Origin: Streptomyces sp. NRRL S-1022
Lineage (GTDB): Bacteria; Actinomycetota; Actinomycetes; Streptomycetales; Streptomycetaceae
Direction: 5' to 3'
NCBI RefSeq assembly: GCF_000720135.1
Contig: NZ_JOIU01000026.1
Span: forward strand, 1 to 64,000
DNA length: 64,000 nt
Shown: piece after piece, positions 17,347 through 27,035 of the stretch
Position numbering within the stretch: position 1 is the stretch's first letter
How the letters are laid out: the number at the start of each line of letters is the position of its first letter
Program-made: the position numbers and the translations under genes
Notes under the pieces: generated by a model
Database searches by the model: none
Told to the model about the DNA's origin: nothing
What the model saw: the letters and a program-made list of their open reading frames with translations, nothing else

Positions 17347-18768
17347 GTGGACTGGTTCACCGCACCCGACTACTGGCTGAGCCGGCTGGTCCTCCAGCGG
17401 ACCCTGGCCGCCCTGTACCTGGTCGCGTTCCTGACGGCGGCCCTGCAGTTCCGGGCCCTGCTGGGCGAGCGCGGGATGCTGCCGGTCCCCCGCTTCACCG
17501 CCCGGGTGCGGTTCCGGCGCGCCCCCAGCGTGTTCCACCTGCACTACTCCGACCGCTTCTTCGCGGCCTGCGCCTGGACGGGCTGCGCGGTGGCGGCGGC
17601 GCTGCTGGCCGGTGCGGACTCCGCGCTGCCGCTGTGGGCGGGGATCCTGCTGTGGCTGGTGCCGTGGGGGCTGTACCTGTCGATCGTCAACGTGGGCCAG
17701 ACGTGGTACGCGTTCGGCTGGGAGTCGTTGCTGCTGGAGACGGGGTTCCTGGCCGCGTTCCTCGGCAACGACGAGGTGGCGCCGCCGGTGGTCGTGCTGG
17801 TCCTGCTGCGCTGGATCCTGTTCCGGGTGGAGTTCGGCGCCGGGCTGATCAAGCTGCGCGGTGACGCCTGCTGGCGGAAGCTGACCTGCCTGGACTACCA
17901 CCACGAGACGCAGCCGATGCCGGGCCCGCTCAGCTGGTTCTTCCACCATCTGCCGAAGCCGCTGCACCGGGTGGAGGTGGCCGCCAACCACGTCACCCAG
18001 CTGGTCGTGCCGGTCCTGCTGTTCACCCCGCAGCCGATCGCCTCGGCCGCCGCCGCCCTGATGATCGTCACCCAGCTGTGGCTGGTGCTCTCCGGCAACT
18101 TCTCCTGGCTGAACTGGATCACCATCGTGCTGGCCCTGTCCGCGCTGCGGCTGCCGTCGACGGCGCCGTCCGTGCCGGCGGCGCCGCTGTGGTACGAGGT
18201 GCTGGTGCTCGCGGTCGCCGCGCTGCTGCTCTTCCTCAGCCACCGCCCGGTGGCGAACATGGTCTCCCGCCGCCAGGTGATGAACCGCTCCTTCGACCCG
18301 CTGCACCTGGTGAACACCTACGGCGCGTTCGGCAGCGTCAGCCGGGTGCGCTACGAGGTGGTGGTCGAGGGCACGCTGGACGACACCCCGCGCCCGGACT
18401 CCGACTGGCGGGAGTACGCGTTCAAGGGCAAGCCCGGCGATCCCCGGCGCTGGCCGCGCCAGTTCGCCCCCTACCACCTGCGACTGGACTGGCTGATGTG
18501 GTTCGCGGCGCTGTCGCCCGGTTACGCCGGGGAGTGGTTCGGCGCCCTGGTGGAACGCCTGCTGGAGAACGACCCGGACACGCTGAGGCTGCTGCGCCGC
18601 TCCCCGTTCCCGCCGGACACCCCGCCCCGCCATGTCCGGGCCCGGCTGTTCCGCTACCGGTACACGAGCTGGCGGGAGCTGCGGCAGACGGGGGCGTGCT
18701 GGGAGCGGACGTTCGTGCGGGAGTACCTGCCGCCGACGCGGCTGGCGAGGGTGACTCGGAGGCCGTAG
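17347..18768 (+). CDS. Lipase maturation factor (LMF1/2-like) membrane protein
   Basis: A 473-residue polytopic membrane protein of the lipase-maturation-factor family (DUF1222), related to the vertebrate ER proteins that help fold lipoprotein lipase. About 8-9 hydrophobic segments fill residues 20-310. The family-typical FRVEFGAGLIKLRGDACWRK and the downstream soluble region (SRVRYEVVVEGT through WREYAFKGKPGD and APYHLRLDWLMW) are clear. Bacterial function is unknown. I use GTG at 17347 because GGAGG (17331-17335) lies upstream and the family begins around here; GTG at 17239 would add a poorly conserved extension. Confidence 0.85.
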   Translation: MDWFTAPDYWLSRLVLQRTLAALYLVAFLTAALQFRALLGERGMLPVPRFTARVRFRRAPSVFHLHYSDRFFAACAWTGCAVAAALLAGADSALPLWAGILLWLVPWGLYLSIVNVGQTWYAFGWESLLLETGFLAAFLGNDEVAPPVVVLVLLRWILFRVEFGAGLIKLRGDACWRKLTCLDYHHETQPMPGPLSWFFHHLPKPLHRVEVAANHVTQLVVPVLLFTPQPIASAAAALMIVTQLWLVLSGNFSWLNWITIVLALSALRLPSTAPSVPAAPLWYEVLVLAVAALLLFLSHRPVANMVSRRQVMNRSFDPLHLVNTYGAFGSVSRVRYEVVVEGTLDDTPRPDSDWREYAFKGKPGDPRRWPRQFAPYHLRLDWLMWFAALSPGYAGEWFGALVERLLENDPDTLRLLRRSPFPPDTPPRHVRARLFRYRYTSWRELRQTGACWERTFVREYLPPTRLARVTRRP

Positions 18769-18787
18769 CCCCGGGCCGCCGCGCCGG

Positions 18788-19762
18788 TCACGGCGGCCCC
18801 CCGCTGACGGGCTCCAGCAGGCCGGTCGCGCGCAGTTCCCGCCAGAAGGCGTCCGGGACGGGTGCCGCGAACCCGTCGGCGCAGTCGTGGACCTCGGCGG
18901 CGCTGCGGGCACCGGCCAGGACGCTCGCCACGGCCGGGTGTCCGGCGCAGAAGGCCAGGGCGGCGGCGCGCAGGGTGGTGCCGTGCCGGTCCGCCACCTC
19001 CTTGAGCCGCAGCGCGCGCTCCAGCACCTCCCGTGGCGCGCTCCTGTAGTCGTACGTCGCCTGGGGCGTCGGGTGGGCGAGCAGACCGGAGTTGAAGGCG
19101 CCGCCGATGACGACGGACACCCCGCGGCGGGCCGCCTCGGGCAGCAGTGCGGTCGCCGCGCTCCGGTCGAGGAGGGTGTAGCGGCCGGCGCAGAGCACCA
19201 CGTCGACGTCGGTGTCGCGGACGAACCGGGTGAGCATCTCCGTCTGGTTCATGCCCGCGCCGATCGCGCCGACCACGCCCTGCGCGCGGAGTTCCTCCAG
19301 CGCCGGGTAGCCCTCCCGGAAGGCCTGTTCGGCGTGGTCGTCGGGGTCGTGGAGGTAGACGACGTCGGCGCGGTCGAGACCGAGGCGCTCCAGGCTCGCC
19401 TCCAGGGTGCGGCGGACGCCGTCGGCGGTGAAGTCCCAGACGCGGCGGTGGGCGGCGGGTACGGCGAAGCCGTGGGCCAGGTCGTCGCCGGTGCCGTCGG
19501 CCGGGTCCAGGCGGCGGCCGACCTTGGTGGAGACGGTGTAGGCGGCGCGGTCGTACCCGCGCAGGGCCTGGCCGAGCCGGCGTTCGGACAGGCCGAGGCC
19601 GTAGTGCGGGGCGGTGTCGAAGTAGCGGATGCCGCGCTGCCAGGCGGCGTGGACCGCCGCGTGCGCCTGCTCCTCGTCCACCGGGGTGTAGAGGTTGCCG
19701 AGGGCGGCGGCGCCGAAGCCCAGCGCGGTGACCTCGACGCCGCTGCGGCCCAGGGCGGTCAC
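18788..19762 (-). CDS. Aldo/keto reductase, L-fucose/aldose dehydrogenase type
   Basis: A 324-residue NAD(P)H-dependent oxidoreductase with an AKR TIM barrel. Seen: FDTAPHYGLGLSERRLG (catalytic Asp and Tyr), STKVGR (catalytic Lys), and a C-terminal cofactor region. It resembles the D-threo-aldose/L-fucose dehydrogenase branch, in which it oxidises a sugar. The GTG start (19760-19762) overlaps the TGA stop of the preceding small frame, which is a shrunken SDR gene. Such AKR-SDR pairs occur in fucose-type sugar catabolism, so this is probably the remaining member of a partly lost pathway. Confidence 0.85.
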   Translation of the reverse strand: MTALGRSGVEVTALGFGAAALGNLYTPVDEEQAHAAVHAAWQRGIRYFDTAPHYGLGLSERRLGQALRGYDRAAYTVSTKVGRRLDPADGTGDDLAHGFAVPAAHRRVWDFTADGVRRTLEASLERLGLDRADVVYLHDPDDHAEQAFREGYPALEELRAQGVVGAIGAGMNQTEMLTRFVRDTDVDVVLCAGRYTLLDRSAATALLPEAARRGVSVVIGGAFNSGLLAHPTPQATYDYRSAPREVLERALRLKEVADRHGTTLRAAALAFCAGHPAVASVLAGARSAAEVHDCADGFAAPVPDAFWRELRATGLLEPVSGGPP

Positions 19763-19926
19763 CGGTATGCCGCCGGCCGCAGCCGCAGGCCCCGCATGCG
19801 GCCGCCGACGGCGAGGGCGGTGCCGGTGGCGGCGCCGGAGAGCGGGCCGGCCAGGCGGGCGAGGGTCCGGCCGGTGCCGGACGCTCCACCGGTGACCTGG
19901 GCCCTCAGGCCCGTGAAGTCGCTCAT
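19759..19926 (-). pseudogene. Internally deleted short-chain dehydrogenase remnant
   Basis: The 55-residue frame begins MSDFTGLRAQVTGGASGTGR, the first beta strand and Gly-rich NAD-binding motif of a short-chain dehydrogenase. It ends ALAVGGRMRGLRLRP, which looks like an SDR C terminus (usually TALAVDGGM.GLRLRP). The 190 or so residues between, including the Ser-Tyr-Lys active site, are missing. The original start is intact, with a GGAAAGGA ribosome site upstream, and the stop still overlaps the aldo/keto reductase start, so translational coupling has survived. It may still be translated as a short peptide. Interpretation as an in-frame deletion is inference from the two ends. Confidence 0.7.
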
Positions 19927-20115
19927 GCGGGCTGTCCTTTCCGGGGGTCGGGGCCGGCGGCCCGGTAGGTGCCGCCGGCGAAGGCGCAGCGCGCGATCGC
20001 TCCCGGGCGCGGGGCGGCGCGGCAGCCGGGTGCCGGGGACGGCCGGGCGGTCGGGCATCGGCAGGTGCTGGAGGCCGGCCCCGCCCGCGAGCGGACGGAC
20101 GGGCACCTCCCGCGG

Positions 20116-20583
20116 TCAGGTTCCCGCCACCGGCGGCGGCGCCTCCGGGCGCCCGCTCTGCGCCTCGGACCAGGAGCGCAGTTCGTTCGCGCCGACCTCC
20201 TCGACCACCGTCTGCAGGGCCTGCCGCGCCGCCGCGTCCCGTTCGGGCTCCGGCAGGAGCAGGTAGCGGTCGAGTGCCCGGCGCAGCGACTCCCGCGCCT
20301 GCGCGGCCAGCACCCAGCGCGAGCCGGCGCCGTACAGCTGGCGTATGCCGGTGCAGAAGACGGCACCGCCCGCGATCAGCGCGGTCAGCCAGGCGGGGGC
20401 GTGCAGACCGGCGGCGACGACGGTCACCGACGTCGTGAGGAGGGCGCCGAGCTCGGTGGCGTGGTGCAGCCGCCTGGCGCGGTCGGAGGCCCGCGCGTAG
20501 AACGACAGGTCCCTCCGGGCGAGGGCCAGCAGAGGATCCGGCTCCGCGGCCCAGGAGTTGTCGGGCACCCTTCTTCGTCGCAT
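20116..20583 (-). CDS. DUF4231/SLATT-like two-helix membrane protein
   Basis: A 155-residue protein (from the ATG at 20583; a GTG two codons earlier is also possible). A basic N-terminal region is followed by two adjacent membrane helices (about 45-62 and 66-84: ELGALLTTSVTVVAAGL, WLTALIAGGAVFCTG) and an amphipathic C-terminal half with acidic and Glu/Arg-rich helices. This two-TM plus helical tail plan resembles DUF4231/SLATT proteins. Some SLATT members are pore-forming effectors of conflict systems, but no nucleotide cyclase or sensor gene is adjacent, so a general membrane role is just as likely. Confidence 0.65.
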   Translation of the reverse strand: MRRRRVPDNSWAAEPDPLLALARRDLSFYARASDRARRLHHATELGALLTTSVTVVAAGLHAPAWLTALIAGGAVFCTGIRQLYGAGSRWVLAAQARESLRRALDRYLLLPEPERDAAARQALQTVVEEVGANELRSWSEAQSGRPEAPPPVAGT

Positions 20584-20673
20584 CGGCACATCATCGTCGC
20601 TGTGTCCGGGCCGGGGAAAGCCCGGGCGGCGGGCGGGGGCGGGTCGCGCCGGGCCCCCTTGCCCGCCGCGGTG

Positions 20674-23600
20674 TCACGCCCTGCGCAGCCTCAGGGTCAC
20701 GAGTTCGAACGGGCGCAGCCGCACGGTGACGCGGTCGCCGTCCGGCACCGGCGGCCTGCCCTCGTCCCAGGGCCGCTCCAGCAGGTCCGTCGCCATGACC
20801 TCCGCGACCGCGAACCCGGCCGTCAGCGTGGCCCGGGCACGGCCGCCGTGGGCCTCGTGGAAGCGGACGACCACGTCCCCGCTGCCGTCGTCGGCGAGCT
20901 TCACCGCCGTCACCACCACCGCGTCGTTGTCGACCGTGACCAGCGGCGCGACCTCCCGGGCGCCGGTCAGGCGGCGTTCGGGCAGGTTGACCCGCCAGCC
21001 CTCGCGGACCGCGTCGGCGATCGAGGCGCCGGGCAGCAGGGCGTGCCGGAAGCGGTGCACGCCCTGGTCGGTCTCGGGGTCGGGGAAGCGCGGGGCGCGC
21101 AGCAGGGAGACCCGGACCGTCGTGGTGGTGCCGCGGTCGCCGTCGGCACGGACCGTACGGGTGACGTCGTGGCCGTACGTCGAGTCGTTGACGATCGCCA
21201 CGCCCCAGCCGGGTTCCTCCAGGTGGACGAAGCGGTGGTTGCAGGCCTCGAACTTGGCCGACTCCCATGAGGTGTTGGTGTGGGTGGGGCGGAAGACGTG
21301 CCCGAACTGGGTCTCGGACGCGTACCGTTCGGCGTGCAGGTCGAGCGGGAAGGCCAGCTTCAGGAACTTCTCCGTCTCGTGCCAGTCGACCTCGGTGTCC
21401 AGGAGCAGCCGCCGCTCCCCCGGCGGCAGGGTCAGCAGCTGGGTGACCCGGGAGGAGCCGAAGGCCCTCACGACGCGTACCGAGGCGCCGTCCTCGCCGG
21501 CCGTGACCGACTCGGCGTCGGTGAGGTCGGTGACGGTGTTGCGGTAGAAGGAGTCGACGTCCCAGGCGTCCCACATGTTCGGGAAGTCGGGGTGCAGCTG
21601 GAGGAGGTTCGCGGCGCGGCCGGGGGCGACGGTCTCGCGGTCGGCGGCGGGGTCGTAGGCGGAGACGACCAGGCCCCGGGCGTCGACGGTGATCCGCAGC
21701 AGGCCGTTGTCCAGCGTGAACCCGCCGTCCTCGCGCGGGGTGAGCCGCGTGCGGCCCGTCACGGAGGGCGGGGCGGCACCACCCGCCGGGACGCCCTGGC
21801 CGGCGTGCGGGGCCGCGTTGAAGAGCAGCTCGGTGCCGCCCTCGCCGGCCAGGGCCCGCTGCGCCGCGCCGGTGATCCCGTCCAGCTCGGCGGCGATCCG
21901 CTCGTACGTCGCCCGCGCCTCCCGGTGCACCCACGCGATGGAGGAGCCGGGCAGGATGTCGTGGAACTGGTGCAGCAGGACCGTCTTCCAGATCCGGTCC
22001 AGCTCCTCGTAGGGGTAGCGGAATCCGGTGCGTACGGCCGCCGTGGCCGCCCACAGCTCGGCCTCGCGCAGCAGGTGCTCGCTGCGCCGGTTGCCCTGCT
22101 TGGTCTTCGCCTGGCTGGTGAGCGTGGCGCGGTGCAGTTCCAGGTACAACTCGCCGACCCAGACGGGCGGTTCGGGATACTCGGCCTCGGCCTTCTCGAA
22201 GAAGGCGCGCGGGGCCTCCCAGACCACGGTCGGGGAGCCCTCCAGGTCGCGCAGCCGGGCCGCCCTGGCGACCATCTCCCGGGTGGTGCCGCCGCCCCCG
22301 TCGCCCCAGCCGGTGGGCGCGAGGGAGTGCCGGGCCCGGCCCTTGTCCCGGAAGTTGCGTGCCGCGTGGGCGAGTTCACTGCCCTTCATCGAGCAGTTGT
22401 AGGTGTCGACGGGCGGGAAGTGGGTGAAGATCCGGGTGCCGTCGATGCCCTCCCAGTGGAAGGTGTGGTGCGGGAACCGGTTCGTCTGCGACCAGGAGAT
22501 CTTCTGCGTCAGCAGCCACTTGGAGCCGGCCGCCCTGATGATCTGCGGCAGGCCCGCGGCGAAGCCGAAGGTGTCCGGCAGCCACGCCTCCTCGTTCTCG
22601 ATGCCGAACTCGTCGAGGAAGAAGCGCTTGCCGTGCACGAACTGCCGGGCCATCGCCTCCGAACCGGGCATGTTGGTGTCCGACTCCACCCACATCCCGC
22701 CGGCCGGCACGAACCGGCCCTCCGCCACCGCCTTCTTCACCCGCGCCCACACCTCGGGCCGGTGCTCCTTCACCCAGGCCCACTGCTGCGCCTGGGACAT
22801 GGCGAACACGAACTCCGGCTCGTCCTCGATGAGCGCGGTCATGTTGGACGTCGTACGGGCCACCTTGCGCACCGTCTCGCGCAGCGGCCACAGCCAGGCC
22901 GAGTCGATGTGCGCGTGCCCGACGGCACTGATCCGGTGCGCGGACGGCACGGCCGGGGCGGACAGCACGCCGGTCAGCCGGGCCCGCGCCCGGTCCGCCG
23001 TGCCGTTCACGTCCTGGAGGTCGACGGCGTCCAGGGCGCGTTCGACCGCGCGCAGGATGTCGTGCCGGCGCGCGGAGTCCACGGGCAGCTCGGCCATCAG
23101 CTCGCCCAGCACCTCCAGGTCGAGCACCAGCTGCCACACGGTCTCGTCGAACACGGCGAGGTCCATGCGGGTGAGCGTGTACTGCGGCTCGCTGCCGGCG
23201 GTGTCCTTGTCGCCCAGCGGGGTCGGCCGGAAGGGGTGGTAGTCGAGGACGACCGGGTTGGAGGCGGCCTCGATGTGCAGGCGCACCTCCTCGCCGCCCG
23301 CGACGGGAGCGCCGATCCGCACCCACTGGTTGCGCGGGTTGAGGCCCTTCACCGGGGTGCCGTCGGGCCGGTAGACCAGGCCCTCGCACTGGAAGCCGGG
23401 CATGTTCTCGTCGAAGCCCAGGTCCAGCAGCGCCTCGACGGTCCGGCCGGCCCACGCCTCGGGCACGGTCCCGGTCACCCGGAACCAGCTGGTGCCCCAC
23501 GGGGCGCCCCACCGGGCGCCCACCTCGATCGGCCCGGGCTCGGCGGCGAGCCCCTCCGCGACCGGCACGGGCTCGCCGGGCGCGTGCCACACCTCGACCC

Positions 23601-23694
23601 GGAGCGGCACGGACTCGGGGTACACGGCGGGGCGGACACGTTCGTCGAGGACGCGCCTGAGGCGGGCTTCCACCAGCGTGCGGTCGTCATGCAT
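20674..23694 (-). CDS. Alpha-mannosidase, glycoside hydrolase family 38
   Basis: A 1006-residue cytoplasmic GH38 enzyme (no signal peptide) that removes alpha-mannose from imported manno-oligosaccharides. The catalytic domain has the zinc-binding H262-x-D264 pair in GHAHIDSAWLWP and the nucleophile Asp339 in WVESDTNMPGSE. The middle and C-terminal domains are typical mannosidase beta-sandwiches. The ATG at 23694 overlaps the end of the GH85 gene by 8 bp, so it is the last gene of the six-gene ABC-glycosidase operon. It would trim the alpha-mannose arms after GH85 and transport. Confidence 0.92.
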   Translation of the reverse strand: MHDDRTLVEARLRRVLDERVRPAVYPESVPLRVEVWHAPGEPVPVAEGLAAEPGPIEVGARWGAPWGTSWFRVTGTVPEAWAGRTVEALLDLGFDENMPGFQCEGLVYRPDGTPVKGLNPRNQWVRIGAPVAGGEEVRLHIEAASNPVVLDYHPFRPTPLGDKDTAGSEPQYTLTRMDLAVFDETVWQLVLDLEVLGELMAELPVDSARRHDILRAVERALDAVDLQDVNGTADRARARLTGVLSAPAVPSAHRISAVGHAHIDSAWLWPLRETVRKVARTTSNMTALIEDEPEFVFAMSQAQQWAWVKEHRPEVWARVKKAVAEGRFVPAGGMWVESDTNMPGSEAMARQFVHGKRFFLDEFGIENEEAWLPDTFGFAAGLPQIIRAAGSKWLLTQKISWSQTNRFPHHTFHWEGIDGTRIFTHFPPVDTYNCSMKGSELAHAARNFRDKGRARHSLAPTGWGDGGGGTTREMVARAARLRDLEGSPTVVWEAPRAFFEKAEAEYPEPPVWVGELYLELHRATLTSQAKTKQGNRRSEHLLREAELWAATAAVRTGFRYPYEELDRIWKTVLLHQFHDILPGSSIAWVHREARATYERIAAELDGITGAAQRALAGEGGTELLFNAAPHAGQGVPAGGAAPPSVTGRTRLTPREDGGFTLDNGLLRITVDARGLVVSAYDPAADRETVAPGRAANLLQLHPDFPNMWDAWDVDSFYRNTVTDLTDAESVTAGEDGASVRVVRAFGSSRVTQLLTLPPGERRLLLDTEVDWHETEKFLKLAFPLDLHAERYASETQFGHVFRPTHTNTSWESAKFEACNHRFVHLEEPGWGVAIVNDSTYGHDVTRTVRADGDRGTTTTVRVSLLRAPRFPDPETDQGVHRFRHALLPGASIADAVREGWRVNLPERRLTGAREVAPLVTVDNDAVVVTAVKLADDGSGDVVVRFHEAHGGRARATLTAGFAVAEVMATDLLERPWDEGRPPVPDGDRVTVRLRPFELVTLRLRRA

Positions 23695-25756
23695 GCGGGG
23701 TGCTCCCTGCGGGTTGCGGTGTTGACCAGGGGTGGGTGACGGTGACGGGGGCCGAGGCGTCGTAGAGCTCCCCCACCGCGCGTACTTCGAACCGTGCCAC
23801 GCTCTCGCCCTGTTCGGGCCGCTGGCCGGCGACGAACCAGGCGCGCTGGCCGGTGGCGCCGAGGAAGCGGCGGGTTCCGTCGGGGAGGAGACGGTGCAGG
23901 GTGTAGTGGCGGACGGTGCCGGGGGCGGTGTTCCAGGCGAGCCGGAGGTCGCCGCCGTTCGCCGCGGTGACACGGGCGCCGGTGGGGGCGGCGGGCGGCG
24001 GCGGGGTGCCGTCGGGACGGACGGCGAGGCCGCCCAGTCGCCAGCGGACCGGGCCGTCCGCCGCGGTGAGGCGGACGCCGAGGGCGTGGACGGTACCGGA
24101 CAGGCCGGTGAGCGGGACGGTCACGGTCCGCCAGCCGTCGGCCGGCCGCACTCGGCCCGCCTTGCCGACCGGGTCCACAGGCAGATACGTGTACGGCGGT
24201 GTCGCCCCCGACGCGCCCGGTTCGGCCGTCGCCACCGCCAGTTCGGCGCTCACCCTCCCAGACTCGCTCCGGAAGGTCAGGTCGACAACCGTGTTCACAC
24301 CGATCGGCAGCCGGGTCGCGTACAGGTCCACCACCGCCGGCTGATCCAGACCACCGGCCACCAGCACGCTGCTCCCGCCCCGCCAGGCGTCGGCGAAGTC
24401 GAAGGCGACCGACGGCCGCTCCCCCGCCGTCCGCACCACCCAGCGCCGTGACGGCAGCCGGTCCTGGAGCCCCAGGTGGTTCCACGGCGCCGCCGAGACG
24501 ACGGCCCCCTCCTCGTAGAAGCGCAGCCCGTGCCCGGTGTTGAACACGGACGCGAACGGCACCGAGGTCACCGTCGACCGGTCCGCCACGGAGACCGCCG
24601 GCGCCCGCCACGGATCACTCGGGTCCGGCCGTGCCGGGTCCAGCGACCGCCCGGTCCAGAACCGGTCGTCGGCCGCGTGGAAGTCCCCGGGGGTGCGCCG
24701 GTCGGCGGGCAGGTGGTTGCGGGTCCACTCGGGCCGGTAGAGACCGAGCGAGGTGACGTGCGGTCTGCCGGCCGGCACGATCGCGTCCCAGTCGACCGGG
24801 GTGCCCGACCCGTTCGACTCCACGTCGACGCCGGCCCACAGCCGGTAGCGGCCGCGCCCCAGCCGGTCCGCCCTCGTACCGGAGGAGGCCAGGGTGGCCG
24901 CGCTCCACCGGAAGTCCACGAACATGTCGTCGGCGGTCTGGAAGAACGCCTGGTTCTGGCTGTTCAGCGCGCCCTGCCAGCCGACCGTGCCGTTCACGGT
25001 CATCGCGTCGTACCAGGTCACCCGCTGGCCGCGGGCGGCCGCGAGGGCCTTCAGCTCCCGGACGAAGCCCAGCACGGCCGTGCCCAGCGCGGTGTTCCCG
25101 CCGCCGGTCTCGGCGTTCACGAACCAGCCGTCGAAGCCGTGGGCCGCCGCGACCGCGACGAGTTGCGCGGCGAGCGGGTGGTGCCCGGCGGCGTCCCGCT
25201 GCACCAGGTCCCGGGTCCACCGCAGCTGTCCGCCGTAGGCCGCCGGCGGCAGGAAGACGTTCCCGAGGACGGGCACGCCGTGCCGGTGGGCCGCGTCCAC
25301 GACGGGCGCGTTCGGCGCGAGGATCAGCCCCTCGCCGGCCGAGCCGCCCCAGAAGACCAGCTCGTCCAGGTACGCCCAGTGGGTCAGGGCGTAGTGGTCG
25401 GCGGTGGCCGAGCCCTGGGAGGGGTTGCCCGAGGTCGGCCCGAAGGAGACGAGCGCCTGGACGCGGGCCTGGCCCGAGCGGGCGGTGGGGTTCGCCGGGG
25501 CCGGGGTGAAGCGGGGGGCGAGCGGCACGGTCGCGGCGTTGAAGGCGAGGTCGGGGTCGTCGGCCGCGCGCCAGCTCTTCAGGCTGCGCCAGGTGATGCC
25601 GGGGCCGGGGCTGCCGGCGGGCAGCGAGTCCGGGTACCAGTAGGCGGTGTACGGCGGGGTGGCGGCGGCGGCGCGCGGGGCGGCCGCCGCGGGCAGTGCG
25701 GGGGTCAGGGCGGCGGTACCGGCGGCGATCAGGACGGTGCGTCTGGTGGGGTTCAC
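23687..25756 (-). CDS. Endo-beta-N-acetylglucosaminidase, glycoside hydrolase family 85
   Basis: A 689-residue secreted ENGase that would cut the chitobiose core of N-linked glycans on glycoproteins, releasing the mannose-bearing glycan. A twin-arginine-type signal (TRRTVLIAAG) covers residues 1-30. The GH85 barrel (about 35-330) carries FDGWFVNAETGG with catalytic Asn214 and Glu216. C-terminal beta-sandwich and FN3-like regions (about 420-680) probably bind glycans. The GTG start overlaps the stop of the GH5 gene by 4 bp, and its own end overlaps GH38, showing strict operon organisation. Confidence 0.92.
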   Translation of the reverse strand: MNPTRRTVLIAAGTAALTPALPAAAAPRAAAATPPYTAYWYPDSLPAGSPGPGITWRSLKSWRAADDPDLAFNAATVPLAPRFTPAPANPTARSGQARVQALVSFGPTSGNPSQGSATADHYALTHWAYLDELVFWGGSAGEGLILAPNAPVVDAAHRHGVPVLGNVFLPPAAYGGQLRWTRDLVQRDAAGHHPLAAQLVAVAAAHGFDGWFVNAETGGGNTALGTAVLGFVRELKALAAARGQRVTWYDAMTVNGTVGWQGALNSQNQAFFQTADDMFVDFRWSAATLASSGTRADRLGRGRYRLWAGVDVESNGSGTPVDWDAIVPAGRPHVTSLGLYRPEWTRNHLPADRRTPGDFHAADDRFWTGRSLDPARPDPSDPWRAPAVSVADRSTVTSVPFASVFNTGHGLRFYEEGAVVSAAPWNHLGLQDRLPSRRWVVRTAGERPSVAFDFADAWRGGSSVLVAGGLDQPAVVDLYATRLPIGVNTVVDLTFRSESGRVSAELAVATAEPGASGATPPYTYLPVDPVGKAGRVRPADGWRTVTVPLTGLSGTVHALGVRLTAADGPVRWRLGGLAVRPDGTPPPPAAPTGARVTAANGGDLRLAWNTAPGTVRHYTLHRLLPDGTRRFLGATGQRAWFVAGQRPEQGESVARFEVRAVGELYDASAPVTVTHPWSTPQPAGSTPHA

Positions 25757-27009
25757 GAGCGGGTGCCTCCGTGGGGGGTGGGGAGTACCTGGCCGGGGGT
25801 GACGACGTCGGTGATGCCGCGTGCGGCGAGGTGGTCCTTGTCGTCGGCGCGCGTGTCGAGGACGGTGGTGGGGCGGGCGCCGTCGGCGACGAGCCGGAAG
25901 AAGGCGTCGAAGACGTCGCCGCCGGGCGCGCAGCGCGAGCGCCGGGCGGGCGCGGCGGGTACGACGAGGGCCGTGCCGCGCACCGCCGGGGCGCGGTGGG
26001 TCCGGCGGGCCGCTCCGGCGAGCACCCGGGCGATGTCCTTGGGCCGCCGGCCGTCGGTCAGCAGGCCGAGGGAGTATTCGAGTTCGGGGAAGTCGGCGAG
26101 GGTGCGCGGGACGTCGTGGGAGCACCACCAGGTGACGCCCCACAGGTCCGGGCAGTCCAGGACGTGGGTGAGGGTCGCCTCGGCGAAGGCGGCGGCATGC
26201 TCGGCGGGTACCAGGGGCGCGGGCGCGCCGACCTCCTGGAGCCACACCGGCCGGTGCGGTTCGTCCGCCCAGGCCTTGCTCAGCTCGACCAGGTAGGCGG
26301 CGTGGTGCTCGGCGGGCACCGAGGTACGGCCGTGCCGCTGGGCGGTGCCGTTGAAGACCCAGGAGTGCACGGCGGTGAGGTCGCCGAGCCGGGCGGAGTG
26401 GCCGGGGGTGAAGGGCTGGTCGTCCTGGTACCAGGCGGCGTCGTAGGAGGCGTGCAGGTGGAGCCGGCCGGGGGCGCCGGCGGCGCAGGCGGCGAGCATC
26501 CGGGTGAGCCAGCGTTCGGCCTGCCCGGAGGTGATCCGGTCGGGGTCCGGGTGGGGGCCGGCGGCGAACTGGTTGACCTCGTTGCCGACGGTCATGCCGA
26601 GGAAGTTGGGCCGGTCGGCGAGGGCGGCGGCGAGGGTGCGCAGGTAGGCGGCCTGGCCGTCGGTGACGTCCGGGTCGGTGAAGAGGTTGCGGCGGTGCCA
26701 GGTCCGGGTCCAGGCGGGCAGGAAGTCGAAGCTGCTCAGGTGCCCTTGGAGTCCGTCCACGTTGACGTCGAGGCCGCGTTCGGCGGCGGCGTCGGCGAGG
26801 GCCACGAGCTGGTCGACGGCGCGCGGGCGGATCAGGGTGCGGTTGGGCTGGAAGTACGGCCACAGCGGGAAGACCCGGATGTGGTCGAGGCCGAGGGCGG
26901 CGACGGCGTCGAGGTCGGCGCGCACGGAGTCCAGGTCGAAGTCGAGCCAGTGGTGGAACCACCCTTCGCTGGGCGTGTAGTTGACGCCGAAGCGCACGGC
27001 AGCGGGCAT
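25753..27009 (-). CDS. GH5-type beta-mannosidase (N-glycan core cleaving, probable)
   Basis: A 418-residue cytoplasmic clan-A TIM-barrel glycosidase. The acid/base is Glu144 in GNEVNQF and the nucleophile is Glu259 in WLQEVGAP, as in GH5. It begins FGVNYTPSEGWFHHW, like the GH5_18 group, whose bifidobacterial member cleaves the Man-beta-1,4-GlcNAc bond of the N-glycan core. The subfamily call is from memory and context. It lies between the ABC permeases (26 bp gap) and GH85 (4-bp overlap), which fits a role in completing N-glycan breakdown after import. Confidence 0.82.
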   Translation of the reverse strand: MPAAVRFGVNYTPSEGWFHHWLDFDLDSVRADLDAVAALGLDHIRVFPLWPYFQPNRTLIRPRAVDQLVALADAAAERGLDVNVDGLQGHLSSFDFLPAWTRTWHRRNLFTDPDVTDGQAAYLRTLAAALADRPNFLGMTVGNEVNQFAAGPHPDPDRITSGQAERWLTRMLAACAAGAPGRLHLHASYDAAWYQDDQPFTPGHSARLGDLTAVHSWVFNGTAQRHGRTSVPAEHHAAYLVELSKAWADEPHRPVWLQEVGAPAPLVPAEHAAAFAEATLTHVLDCPDLWGVTWWCSHDVPRTLADFPELEYSLGLLTDGRRPKDIARVLAGAARRTHRAPAVRGTALVVPAAPARRSRCAPGGDVFDAFFRLVADGARPTTVLDTRADDKDHLAARGITDVVTPGQVLPTPHGGTRS

Positions 27010-27035
27010 GCGGTGTCCTTGTATTCGGGGGAGGT

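Noticed and set aside
20116..20583. Two-TM protein as effector of an anti-phage system
   Set aside because: No cyclase, SLOG, nuclease or other defence gene is nearby; only the general membrane plan matches.
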